The notes under the pieces are model-generated. The model was not told the DNA's origin and did not search any database. It was given only the letters and a program-made list of their open reading frames with translations. DNA of 64,000 nucleotides. Origin: Trichomonas vaginalis G3 (Eukaryota; Parabasalia; Trichomonadida; Trichomonadidae). This document shows positions 19,165-29,400 of this stretch, in pieces. The stretch covers positions 992,001 through 1,056,000 of the forward strand of contig NC_067204.1 in NCBI RefSeq assembly GCF_026262505.1, given 5' to 3'. Each line of letters begins with the position of its first letter. Position 1 is the first letter of the stretch. The translations under genes and the position numbers were made by a program.

Positions 19165-20400
19165 TTAATTTTCAGTCTCCGGAATTGACAACAACTCATA
19201 TATTTTTTCGTTTCTCATTTTTGAGGCTTTGGCAGCCAAACTGAAGAGAATGGCCAAAACAAGACATAAAACTGATAATACAAATATGGATGCAAAGGAT
19301 GCCTTATCAACCAAACTTTGTTCAATATTTGAACCGCAATTCATTGTAAAAACATATTTCATTTGAAAGATACCTGTTCCAATAATACTATTTTCAGATA
19401 ATATAACCCCTGTTTTATTAACAGCTTCGAGAGGAGACTCAAATGTGCAGTATCTAAGAGTAAGTTTGCCATTTCCACATTGAATCCTTGTCTTACTTCC
19501 ACATTTCGAGACAATAAGAAAAGAATGAATGAATTCATCAACATAATAATACCCAATATTTTGTTGATTAATTCCATTGACAATGCTCCAATTACCGGCA
19601 TTTGCTACATTAGACTGTTTATTAATAACGATTTGGTATAGTGAGGATCCGTCTACACAAGTATTGTTATTCGCTTGAAAAAAGTACACAGTACATATTG
19701 TTTCTCCACGAATTGAGAAAATAGGGGTTTTATAGCAAGTAGAGCATGATTGGTTGGTAGTCTCAACCATAATATCGCTAGATATTGCAAATGAATTTGA
19801 TTGCGAATCTGAGTATGAATCTGGACAAAAATGGAAAGATGTTCTGTTCATTATTGTAAACATGTTGCTTGAATGTAAGAAAAAACCTTGCCCTGATTGG
19901 ATTGTTGTACATTTCGTAAAACAATTTTCGATAAATTTCGATGTTCCTGAGCAACCTTTAACTAATATTGCTCCACCATTAGAGTATTTATTAGATGTGG
20001 AACATTTATAAAAAGTTGACTTTTTGATTTTCAAATTTCCATTTATTTCATCAAAAAATATGGCTCCACCGCCATATTTTGAATTGGTATGACAATTGAC
20101 AAAGTAACAATTGACAAAAGTATGATTTGGCTCTGAATTGATATGAATTTGTTTCGAAATATATTTGTTAAGACCTCTACTTGCTGATATAGTAACTGCA
20201 GAATCAAGAGAATTCCTAAATTCCGAATTTTGTATATCGATAAGCGTATTTTGAGTTGCTGCAAATATGAAGGATTGACTTGAACGAGAGAAAACAGAAT
20301 GAGATAGCTTGAATTCGTGTTTATTATATCGAGGTTCTAGCATTATTGGAGGCATGCTTTGAAATTTTTTGAAAATTAAATGAACAATCGAAACATTCAT
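19165..20400 (-). CDS. Pmp-like right-handed beta-helix surface protein with C-terminal membrane anchor
   Basis: The protein has 411 residues. Repeated short strands with Asn/Cys and GGAI motifs (YGGGAIFF, SNGGAILVKG) and phrases such as FVNCYFVNCHTN and STFYKCSTSN are typical of trichomonad polymorphic-membrane-protein-like beta-helix proteins. About 14 cysteines may form disulfides. A membrane segment (FASIFVLSVLCLVLAILFSL) near residues 368-390 is followed by a short basic and acidic cytoplasmic tail. Such proteins are exposed on the cell surface and are implicated in adhesion. No N-terminal signal peptide is obvious, so the true start may be upstream or the gene may be a shortened family member. 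Confidence 0.75.
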   Translation of the reverse strand: MNVSIVHLIFKKFQSMPPIMLEPRYNKHEFKLSHSVFSRSSQSFIFAATQNTLIDIQNSEFRNSLDSAVTISASRGLNKYISKQIHINSEPNHTFVNCYFVNCHTNSKYGGGAIFFDEINGNLKIKKSTFYKCSTSNKYSNGGAILVKGCSGTSKFIENCFTKCTTIQSGQGFFLHSSNMFTIMNRTSFHFCPDSYSDSQSNSFAISSDIMVETTNQSCSTCYKTPIFSIRGETICTVYFFQANNNTCVDGSSLYQIVINKQSNVANAGNWSIVNGINQQNIGYYYVDEFIHSFLIVSKCGSKTRIQCGNGKLTLRYCTFESPLEAVNKTGVILSENSIIGTGIFQMKYVFTMNCGSNIEQSLVDKASFASIFVLSVLCLVLAILFSLAAKASKMRNEKIYELLSIPETEN

Positions 20401-20571
20401 AACAATTGACTCAAATTCGTTTGAAATAATATATATACACCATTGTCAAGGCAGCTCTCATATGTATTTATCAGAGAATATAAAATATTATTCAAATTAT
20501 AATTTATTCATAAACTATATAATAAAAAACAAAAAATATAATATAATATAATTAACTTACATTAAAGTGAA

Positions 20572-22752
20572 TTACTGTTGGCTCTTTGAATCCAAAGATC
20601 TCATAGAGAGGTAAAGGGAAGATTCACCTCTCTTATTCTTTGCCTTAGCATATATATCATCCATATTAATGCCAAACTCATTAGCCAAATTCTGAATTGT
20701 CTGATCATTTACATTATCATCGATATTATTAAGAACTGAAATTTTCTGCATAAGTTCCAACTTATCATTTTGTAATTGTCTTCTCTTTCTTTCATTTGCT
20801 CTTCTTTCCAAGGCTTGTTGTTGCTGTTGTAATTCAATCTGTCTGATTCTTTCTTCAAATTTATCTTTAAGTGCTTGTTTTTCTGCCTCTTTTCTTCTTT
20901 CGTTTCTTTGAGCAATTTGTGCTCTGATTTCATTATGCAGTCTGATGGCAATAGCTTTCTCTTGCCTCTGTAATTCAGCTTTTTCTCTTGCTGACTCTGT
21001 TCTTTGTTCTGCATCTTTGAGTTTCTGAAGGATTTCTTGGCTTCTTTTTTCCTCTTGTTTCTTGATTTGTTCCATTTTCTCTTTGATTTTGACTTGGTTC
21101 TGCGAATATCCTTGTTGAGCTTCCATAATTTTGATCATCCTTTCGTGCTCTAATTGCCTGCATCTTCTCTCTGCGTCTTCCATACTTTGGAGAAGTTTTC
21201 TGTTGAGTTCATCTCTTCTTTTGTCCAAACTTTCTCTGGCTGAGTGGAATTTTTCGATTTTCTCTTTTTCTTTTTGCTGAAATTCCCTTCTTATTTTCTG
21301 TTTCTCTGCCTCATATGCTTCTATATTCTGTTGTGCTCTTAAATCTTTTTCTTGCGCTAATTTAAGTCTCCTCATTGCCTCTTCTTCTGTCCTCTTTTGG
21401 ATCCGTCTTTTTACTTCTTCTTGTTGCCTCATTCGTTCTTCTCTTTCAATTGCCATTCTTTGAGCTTCTTCTTGAAGCATTTCTTGTCTCCTTTGTTCTC
21501 TCATTTCGGCTTCTTTCTGTTTCTCAAGAATTTGATCTCTTCGCTTCTCTTCAATTTCTGCAATCTTTTGGATTCTTTGTTCAGCTTTCTCTTTACGAAT
21601 TCGCTCGTTTTCTTTGGCTTCCGCCTGCCTTCTTTTTGCTTCTTCTTCTAGATATTCTTTGTGCTTAAGTTCTTTTTCATATGCAATCCTCTTTGCCTCT
21701 TCTTCTTGAAGTTGCTTCGCTTTTTCTTTCTCAAGCAAGTCTTGTTGTCTCTTCCTTTGCCATTCGGCTTCTTCAGCAGCCTTTTTGGCTGCAGCTTCTT
21801 CTCTTTGTTTCTGTTTTTCGAGCTCTCTTTGCTCACAAATTTTTTGTTCCTCGGCTCTTTGCCGTTGAAGAACAATATTGTAAAGGAGCTGCTCAACTTC
21901 TCGTTTCTGTCGTTTTTGAATTGCTTCAACTTGACGCTGATCTTCTTTTGAAACAGATCCAGTTACTGACTTAAGTTCAGAATCAGTATTTCCTTTCTCC
22001 TGATCAGCTTTTACAAGCTCTTCACGTTTAGCTGTGACTTCTGCAATTAAAGCGTCTTTATTCTCAATTAATTTGTCACGAACTTGCTTTCTAATTCTTG
22101 GATTATGTGAATATGTATTTAGCTGAGACTCTGTCGGATATTGCAATTCTTCTGGAGTTAATCCACACAACATTATTGCCTGAACTGAATATTTTTCGGT
22201 AAAATCAGGTGGTTGAGTTGGATCAAATGTAAGAATAGAGTTTCCTTGTGGGCGTGAGACACGTGCTGACTGAGCTACGGGCTCTCTTGTGACATTTCCA
22301 GAAAATCTAACATCCTGAACAATTTCTTTTTCTGATAATTGTGGCTTAGTCCTTCCATGATTTCTAGGTGCACGAACAAACTTAACTGGATTTGTAAATT
22401 TATTTTTAAGCGTATTAGTTTCTTCATCTTGATTTGATGTTGATTGAGTGGTACTATCTCTTGTTTTTGGTGGTTCAACTGGATGTTCTTCGCTTTTATT
22501 CAGCGTTGGCTTTGGAAGATTTAAAGGTGTTGGGGATGGACGTTTAACAGGTCCAGATTGTAGAACATTATTGCTTTGCTTACCTTTATTCGAGTTATTA
22601 GAGGGAATATTTGGACAATTTCCATTGGAAGCAGATGATTGATCTGCTATTTTTAGATTTTGCTTGTTAGTTTTATTTGAAATTTGTTCATTGTCTTTCA
22701 AACCTTGTGTTTCTTTTTCTGAATTGTTAGTCTTAGCAGTGGATAAAGACAT
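20572..22752 (-). CDS. Large charged coiled-coil protein
   Basis: The protein has 726 residues from the ATG at 22752 (MSLSTAKTNNSEKE); an upstream TTG is ignored. The first 170 residues are disordered, rich in Asn, Ser, Lys and Pro. A short conserved-looking patch follows (YSVQAIMLCGLTPEELQYP). Residues about 260-650 are one almost unbroken coiled coil of KRRQEEE type (EAAAKKAAEEAEWQRKRQQD, AKRRQAEAKENERIRKEK). The C-terminus has a small helical region (NLANEFGINMDDIYAKAK). It resembles trichomonad cytoskeletal coiled-coil proteins, but no specific name is justified. Confidence 0.8.
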   Translation of the reverse strand: MSLSTAKTNNSEKETQGLKDNEQISNKTNKQNLKIADQSSASNGNCPNIPSNNSNKGKQSNNVLQSGPVKRPSPTPLNLPKPTLNKSEEHPVEPPKTRDSTTQSTSNQDEETNTLKNKFTNPVKFVRAPRNHGRTKPQLSEKEIVQDVRFSGNVTREPVAQSARVSRPQGNSILTFDPTQPPDFTEKYSVQAIMLCGLTPEELQYPTESQLNTYSHNPRIRKQVRDKLIENKDALIAEVTAKREELVKADQEKGNTDSELKSVTGSVSKEDQRQVEAIQKRQKREVEQLLYNIVLQRQRAEEQKICEQRELEKQKQREEAAAKKAAEEAEWQRKRQQDLLEKEKAKQLQEEEAKRIAYEKELKHKEYLEEEAKRRQAEAKENERIRKEKAEQRIQKIAEIEEKRRDQILEKQKEAEMREQRRQEMLQEEAQRMAIEREERMRQQEEVKRRIQKRTEEEAMRRLKLAQEKDLRAQQNIEAYEAEKQKIRREFQQKEKEKIEKFHSARESLDKRRDELNRKLLQSMEDAERRCRQLEHERMIKIMEAQQGYSQNQVKIKEKMEQIKKQEEKRSQEILQKLKDAEQRTESAREKAELQRQEKAIAIRLHNEIRAQIAQRNERRKEAEKQALKDKFEERIRQIELQQQQQALERRANERKRRQLQNDKLELMQKISVLNNIDDNVNDQTIQNLANEFGINMDDIYAKAKNKRGESSLYLSMRSLDSKSQQ

Positions 22753-23245
22753 ACTTTTCAGAAAATTAAAGAATATCAACGAAATTTAACGTCATTCTCT
22801 GAAAATCAAAATCATTTGAAAAATCATAGATTTGTTAATTATGACAGATTACATATTCAATGATTTGGAAATTTCTTTTTTGAACATTATTCAAAAGTGT
22901 CAATAATTTTTTTGGGAAAAACAAGTTGATACAAGTTATCTGCATATCGGTAATATTGAAGGTAGGTCTGAGGTTTTTTAGATAGCTGTTGTCCATTAAT
23001 TATATATTTTCTGATTATGTTTCAAAAATACTATAATAAATCTTTGAATTGTTTATCTTTTTTATTTCGGTCTTCATGAAGATAAATATGGATAATAAAG
23101 ATATAATATAGGTTGTATTCGCATTTCAAACATAATTACCTAGATATATTCTATCCTTATATAGATATTTAAAAGTTTAAAATTATATTCTAACAATAAT
23201 ATTTATTCAGAGTATGATTAACAACCATAAACATTATACGAACTA
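22753..23245. other. Host intergenic DNA between two minus-strand genes
   Basis: AT-rich. It contains the promoter of the coiled-coil gene and the 3-prime region of the beta-helix gene at 23246. No ORF or repeat was seen. Confidence 0.6.
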
Positions 23246-24202
23246 TCATATGATGTTGAATGTTTCACCAAGTGAGAAAATTACCTTAACTCTCTTGTAC
23301 TTCAGTCTTTCATCAATTTTGGCTTGGTTAATATCACAGTCTGGATGGATCTCCTTCCATGTAGGAACCCCAAAATTTTGATAATAGCAATAATATCCTG
23401 TTTGTCCCCAGTAAGGATTAGAACTTATTGGATCAATAATGTTTCCTTCGCCCTTCCTATTTCCGCTTACAAATTTGATTGTTGTTCCATCAGTCATGAT
23501 ATTGGAAGAATATTTGCAGCTGTAGAGCTCTACAGTTGCATCTTCACTTTTAATATCTTTTTTGATATTTCCAATAAAGTATGAATCTTCAACTTGAACT
23601 AAATTTGAATCTTCAGCCAGTAAACCAATTCCATTATTATAAGCAAAAACACATGATCTTATATTTATATTTTCACCTCTCACATAAAGTGCTTGTGTTT
23701 CATGCTTGTTATACATAAATTCACAAAATTGAATTTTATCATACGGCTTAATTATATTTATTGCAGAGAATTTAGGGGAGCAATTAGAGATATTAGAGTA
23801 CTGAACACTTGCATTTTCTGTATCAATAGTTGTATTATCTGTGTAACTCTCTGAACATGTTGAAACAGATAAAAATGAAATCAAGGCAGTGCTATTTTGA
23901 TATAAGAATAAGTTCGATAATGATGAATGACATTTATAACCACATACTTTTGAAATTGATAAATTTCCAATACAGAACACTGCAAGACCAAATGAGGATC
24001 CTCTGATATTATTGAATGTAGATGATGCAATGTCAATGTTTGTAGATTGTTGGTTTACCATAATCACATGCTTGCTTTCCAGGGTATAAGTAATGTCTCT
24101 AAAATAGACATCTTTAACGGTATAAGTATTTTCTGTTACTTCAAAGCTTTCAGTCCCTGTAATTTCTTGATCATAAAGGCTAATAACCAATAAATGATGC
24201 AT
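23246..24202 (-). CDS. Second Pmp-like beta-helix protein, no membrane anchor
   Basis: The protein has 318 residues from the ATG at 24202. Short beta-strand repeats run throughout (IDIASSTFNNIRGSSFGLAV, NINIRSCVFAYNNGIGLL, VQVEDSYFIGNI), the pattern of a right-handed parallel beta-helix as in Pmp-like and pectate-lyase-fold proteins. It ends with a non-repetitive region (NPYWGQTGYYCYYQNFGVPTW). Unlike the neighbour at 19165 it shows no C-terminal membrane segment and no clear signal peptide, so it could be a truncated paralogue. A TCATTA initiator two bases upstream of the ATG supports this start. Confidence 0.7.
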   Translation of the reverse strand: MHHLLVISLYDQEITGTESFEVTENTYTVKDVYFRDITYTLESKHVIMVNQQSTNIDIASSTFNNIRGSSFGLAVFCIGNLSISKVCGYKCHSSLSNLFLYQNSTALISFLSVSTCSESYTDNTTIDTENASVQYSNISNCSPKFSAINIIKPYDKIQFCEFMYNKHETQALYVRGENINIRSCVFAYNNGIGLLAEDSNLVQVEDSYFIGNIKKDIKSEDATVELYSCKYSSNIMTDGTTIKFVSGNRKGEGNIIDPISSNPYWGQTGYYCYYQNFGVPTWKEIHPDCDINQAKIDERLKYKRVKVIFSLGETFNII

Positions 24203-27119
24203 TATTAATGATTTGAGAAAATAAATTCTCTACCGGAGAAAAATTTGAGTATTCGCAAAATTTGAATTATTATATGATAAATAAGATATATATTCATATT
24301 TTCTTTTTGTATGATAAACTTTCTTTGTTTCAAATTGAATTAATACTCGTAAATCATACTATTTAAAAACCGTTTCTAATGTCAAAATATTTGATTGTTT
24401 TGGGAAACATAAAAAAGGGGTTACACCAAAAGGGGGTGAAATTATTTTCTAGACCAAAAAAGTGGCACCTGAGTATATTGTTTCTGCTTTATCTGATCAT
24501 TGAAACGGAATCGATCCACGTCATTAGTATAAAACAATGATATACTAGGAACTAAATATATTAATATTGCAAAAATCCAATTATTCGATGTTCAACTCAT
24601 CAAAACTTGCATTAAAGTTGATACCTTTACTTTTTCGAAATATTATAACAGTAGCAACCTTACATATTACCAATGATAGCCAAAGTACTATTTTGACAAT
24701 ATAAATTTAAAACGATATTGAAACAGCAGATTGACTATTCTTACTGATATAGTATTATGCATACTATCAGGTGGTAAAATCACAAATATCTTGGCTTAAC
24801 TTCCATTTGATTATGAGATACAGATCTTATGTTGTTTGTTCTGGAGTAATAGTCACTAACTGATAAAATGATTATGATGGTAAGTCTAAATGTGCGAGTT
24901 TAATACATATTTTATTCAGATTTATTATCAAAATGCAAATCACAATTTATAACTAGAACTTACCTGTGAATAAAATCATGATATTATTGATTATTTTCTA
25001 GACATTTCCCATGGCTTCTAAACATGTGAAGCAAACCCTTAGTTTGAACAAGAAATATTTTTATATTGCTAACAATAGTTGGTTATCTATATAGGACTCT
25101 AAATTACATTTGGTTGTAAACTATTGCTGATTTAAGATTTTGGAAAATATGCTTCTTCTCTATATCATTGAAAAATAATTATTTCATTTTGCTGTATAAT
25201 TGACATATTTTAGTAGAAAAATGGTAGAATAACAAAAATAAAAATGTGTTAGCGATATAGAACATAATAGAAATGCTTTCTTTTTCTCTAATTTTTAAAT
25301 TTTCAAAAATTTTAACCTCATTTTTCCAAAAAAATCGAAATTAAAAAACGTTTTTCATTTTCTAGAAATTTGCTTAGGCATTTTCAAAAACAGAAAAAAT
25401 TTGGAGAAATTCACCAAGGGGAACTTCATTCCAGGTACCAAAGACAATTGCTTTCAGTCAAAAAAGCTCTGAAAATTTTAAATATTGATATCGATTTTCA
25501 ACATTCACTTAATATTGATTGTTTACAGTCAATGGCATCACATGATATTATATTATATTATATTTAAACATACTATAAATCGTTTTTGAAACTTATCAAA
25601 ATTTCGCGCAATTTAACAATACTCCAACCATCACACGCAGCACTTATTACCACAATCTCATTGTAAGAAGAAATGATTAATAAAATCTAAAAGCTAACGA
25701 TATATTTACCCAATTCGAAAAATATTTTTAATTATAAAATCTTATTTGCGCAGATTTTATATGTAGATGTAGAAAGAAAAACGAATAAAGTGTTAGTCAA
25801 AACAGTACCTTCAAGTGGCCTAATTCATAAACGATTTTGCTCGTCCTGAGTTATCTTTTCGTTTCATTTTCATAATCCGATAAAATGTATGCGCTATCAA
25901 GCAAAATTTGTATATTTTAGAAAATAATAATAAAATATCTCGAATTCATTCTATGAGTCCATACACACCATTACTATACTTCATATGTTAAGCATAATGG
26001 AAATAATTTTGGTCGACATCTTTGTTGTCGACAAAGTCACCCTTTTGTGGTTACACCGATACACAGGAAATTATTGATACATATAAATCATTGCCGAAAG
26101 ACAATCATTTGTTTATATTCAAACAGCTGAAATGAAATATCTTAAATGTCACCATTTCACATTGCTATTATATGTGTTATTGGCTATAAAATTGTAAAAA
26201 TCAGATGTATCAGTTCTAGATATGAAATAAATTATTATTTTTTTATAATTATTTGCGAAAACTGTTTATGATGTCAAAGTGTGAACTGTTGGTTAAATTT
26301 GAAGTTCCAATTGCGCTATCACTAAAATATAATATTAATCATGGCAGTTTACTCATAAAAAATAATTGTAATATTTTTCATTTATTGACGATACCAAAAA
26401 TAACTTTAATTATTTAGTTATGCGAAATTGAAGAAATTTGAAAACTAAAAATTGGGTTAAATTTTAAAATTTAGCTATATCTAACGATAATTATTCGTTA
26501 AAAGATTACCAATCATGCATTTCGGTATCTTATAAATTGTATAAAATTTAAATGAGAATTGAAAGATCTTTCAAAGAATAAAAATTAAAAAGCTATTTTT
26601 GATAAATTGTTATTGTCATACACTATGGTCAATATTTTAATTTCGATATGAAGTGATTGAATGATCTTATTCAAATCATTTCAGAAATTTTTCAATATAC
26701 ATCATTTAAATATATAAAATACAAACATTTTTAAATATGATTTATTTCATATTTTCAAGCCATTTTCATGTTTAATTTAAGTTGTGATATTCAATTCAAT
26801 ATGTATTTATTAAATATATTTTATTTGTATTTATAATCATATTTTTAAAATATTATTTCAGAATAACAGAAAAAACATTTTTCTATATTAATTCTCATGT
26901 TGCAAGAATGTTATATATTATTCCATAAAAAAAGCTTATATATATATTTTGAATAAATTCAATATATTGATTTCTTTGAAATTTTTAATTTTTCAGAACA
27001 ATATATTTTATTGTTTCCTTATAAAATCCTGTACGCAATATTATATATTCAATTCAATCTTTTTATACATTATAGTAAATTTTCTGAAAGTTTTGAAAAT
27101 TCTTTTATCAAAATACCTT
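24203..27119. other. Gene-poor AT-rich host region
   Basis: Nearly 3 kb without a convincing gene. A 65-residue frame near 25370 has no supporting features. Scattered weak inverted segments (for example GGTTACACC near 24420 and GGTTACACC again near 26050) might be remnants of an old transposon but are too degenerate to call. Confidence 0.5.
24206..24211 (-). promoter_or_regulatory. Initiator TCATTA before the beta-helix gene
   Basis: Read on the minus strand, TCATTAATAATG places a consensus-like trichomonad initiator immediately before the start codon at 24202. Confidence 0.6.
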
Positions 27120-27623
27120 ATGAACTACAGGGAGACTGAATTCTTCGAAAAGCATGGAATTCACATACAGAAGGTCATCGCTAGAGGAAGTAATAGTGTA
27201 ATATTCTTAGTTCATTCAAATCAATATGATTGCGATCTTGTTTTGAAGAAATGTTGCAATTTGATATTTTCTGAAAAGGAACTGGAAAATTTTATTACAT
27301 TAAATAGTCCATCTTTTGTAAAGCTTTACCAATATTTCAATTTCTCAGGATCATTCTACTTGTTAATGGAATATTGCCCCTCAGATTTAAAAAAGATGAT
27401 TGAAGAAATTGATATCTCAAAAGAAGATAAGCTTAGAAGTCATATCACAGAAGTTGTCCAGGCAGTTTATTCATGTCACAATCTTAATACCATTAGTTGA
27501 TTTTAATTTAAGCAATTTTCTCGTTAGCAATTCAAAGAAAATCAAGCTCAACATTTTTGGGATATCTAAGACCTGAGAGGAGCTGATAACTACATCAAAC
27601 AACTCACTGATCTCGACAAATTA
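27120..27623 (+). pseudogene. Protein kinase gene, 5-prime half, interrupted by a transposon
   Basis: Starts MNYRETEFFEKHGIHIQKVI, with a glycine-loop-like RGSNSVIFLV, a candidate VAIK lysine in LVLKKC, and the hinge LLMEYCPSDLKK. The catalytic-loop region reads DFNLSNFL where HRDxKxxN is expected, after a stop and a frame change at about 27498, and the DFG position reads IFG. The gene runs to ISTN-Y at 27623, where the 9.2-kb element is inserted. The 3-prime half resumes at 36837. Even without the insertion the gene looks decayed, or descended from a pseudokinase. TCAAAATA upstream may be its initiator. Confidence 0.8.
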
Positions 27624-27645
27624 CCCTTAAATTTTTGTTATTGGA

Positions 27646-28984
27646 CAAAAAAGTGACACCAAATCACACTTGTTTGTTGGATCTTACCATTCCAGATAAA
27701 TATAGCAACTTGATTTTATGAAATTAGATAGATATATATGTGTACTTTTATCCCGTGTTGTTTTCTCGAAAACCTAATATCCTATGGGGATGCTGATTTT
27801 GAGCTTGTGTAAAAGTCAAGTGTCAATTATATGGCAATATTCTACCATATGTGGTGATGATATTTCAATATGTGTCTTTGTTAAAATTAAAAGTTTGAGA
27901 TGAAATCAGCCTTATTTTATTTTGATGTAGTATTATTTTTTGTTCTCTATGATGCATTATAATAACATATTAGGAATAAATGCCAACTATTGATTTTCTT
28001 GAGAGTTTGGCACAAATCACGTCAAAAGATTATTGATGTCTAGCACGATCATGAGTTGTGCTTTTTTTGGCTTGTCGGGGTATTTTGCCTAATGGTTAGA
28101 ACAGAATGGCTATGTGTTGTCGATAATCATAAATAATTTCACTTAAAGATATGAGCTCTCAATTTTCGACCCCCAATATACGTTTATTTTAGTTTCGGCA
28201 TATTAACATGAAGCACGAGCCAAACCCTTAAAGACGTGTCCTCTAGTTTTGCCAACTCTTTCATATATTGTAACTATTTTCAGGAAAAAACGCAAATTCA
28301 AAATTAGAAATTCACATTTAATCGAGTATATTATTAAATTACTATCTTTCGTACACGGACCAAGCAACAACTCAAGGTGCATGCTCATTACAGACAAAAT
28401 CCCCTCTAGTGCACTTAAATTGGGTGAGTTAGCACCAAACAAGCCATAAGTTAAAGATCTGAACTTGCTCCAGACAATGTATCACTTTAGTTATGAATGC
28501 ACCAGAAATCCGTCCCAAACTCATACATTTCTACGCTAATCACGATAATAAATATACTATTTTGTACTTTTTACAATAAATCTCTCTTTGTTACACTACA
28601 AAATCAATGTGCATTTCGTTGCACCAGTTTTGAATCTTGTTAAATAATGATTTTTGTTACTTTCATGATACAGTCCCATTTAGTAAACGGATTATTTACA
28701 AAATAAAAATAAAAAATATATTTTTTATTTACGATTTTTTATATTTGGATTTTTAAGGCATAATTTAGAAAATATTAATAATTTAATCGATTTGATATTA
28801 AGAAAGACATTTAAAATTCATAAAAGATCCAAATAATTTCATATCCAAAGTTATTAATATTTGAAGATTTGAGGAAAGAAAAGGAGAAATATTGCATATG
28901 AAATGTTTTCAAAAAATACATCAGAAATTGTAAAAGAATTTTAATAATTAATAAGATTTGGATGGGTTAAAATTTGTGATGAAA
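27646..28984. other. Non-coding left part of the MULE-type element
   Basis: AT-rich sequence with no supported gene. A stretch near 28080 (AATGGTTAGAAC) resembles a tRNA D-arm by chance. Confidence 0.55.
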
Positions 28985-29140
28985 CCACCCGATGCTAACT
29001 CACGCCACACATAGACAGAAGCATTCTATCACGCAACCACCCGATGCTAACTCACGCCACACATACACAGAAGCATTCTATCACGCAACCACCCGATGCT
29101 AACTTACGCCACACATACACAGAAGCATTCTATCACGAAT
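28985..29140. repeat. Three tandem 52-bp repeats
   Basis: Units start CCACCCGATGCTAACTCACG at 28985, 29037 and 29089 and differ at only a few bases. They are more GC-rich than the surroundings. Confidence 0.9.
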
Positions 29141-29300
29141 CCACCCAATTTGACATTAATTTTTATTAATCTTATTTTCATTACTATATGCAACCAACCA
29201 ATTTGACATTAATTTTTATTAATATATTTTTCATTACTATATGCAACCACCAAATTTGACATTAATATTCATAAATATATTTATCAAACTTATATGCACC
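29141..29300. repeat. Three tandem ~53-bp repeats, adjoining the 52-bp array
   Basis: Units carry AATTTGACATTAATTTTTAT followed by TTTTCATTACTATATGCAAC, at about 29146, 29199 and 29252. They begin with the same CCACC as the 52-bp units, and the third unit is the most diverged. Confidence 0.85.
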
Positions 29301-29400
29301 CAACGAATTTTCAAATTCCTATCAACCACTTCTTTATTTTTATATTTTACAATTCTTTTATATACAAATTTAATACAAAGTTTTTATTCACTCATCATCT

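Noticed and set aside
21375-21974. Plus-strand frames rich in Leu/Phe/Ser opposite the coiled-coil gene
   Set aside because: Antisense shadows of the Glu/Lys-rich coding sequence.
25370-25567. 65-residue open frame
   Set aside because: Non-ATG start, no initiator, no recognised features, in AT-rich intergenic DNA.
24410-26060. Possible old transposon with GGTTACACC near both ends
   Set aside because: The putative ends match over too few bases, there is no target duplication, and no transposase is present.
26949-27119. 57-residue hydrophobic extension before the kinase start
   Set aside because: Low-complexity AT-rich leader; the ATG at 27120 has an initiator-like motif upstream and begins kinase homology.
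28060-28140. Possible tRNA (CTAATGGTTAGAAC resembles a D-arm)
   Set aside because: No T-arm GTTCGA, no acceptor stem pairing and no plausible anticodon arm.
28203-28449. Overlapping frames on both strands of 66-79 residues
   Set aside because: No family features, no initiator; inside the non-coding part of the MULE-type element.
28985-29140. CRISPR-like array
   Set aside because: Three contiguous 52-bp units without spacers in a eukaryotic transposon; a minisatellite.
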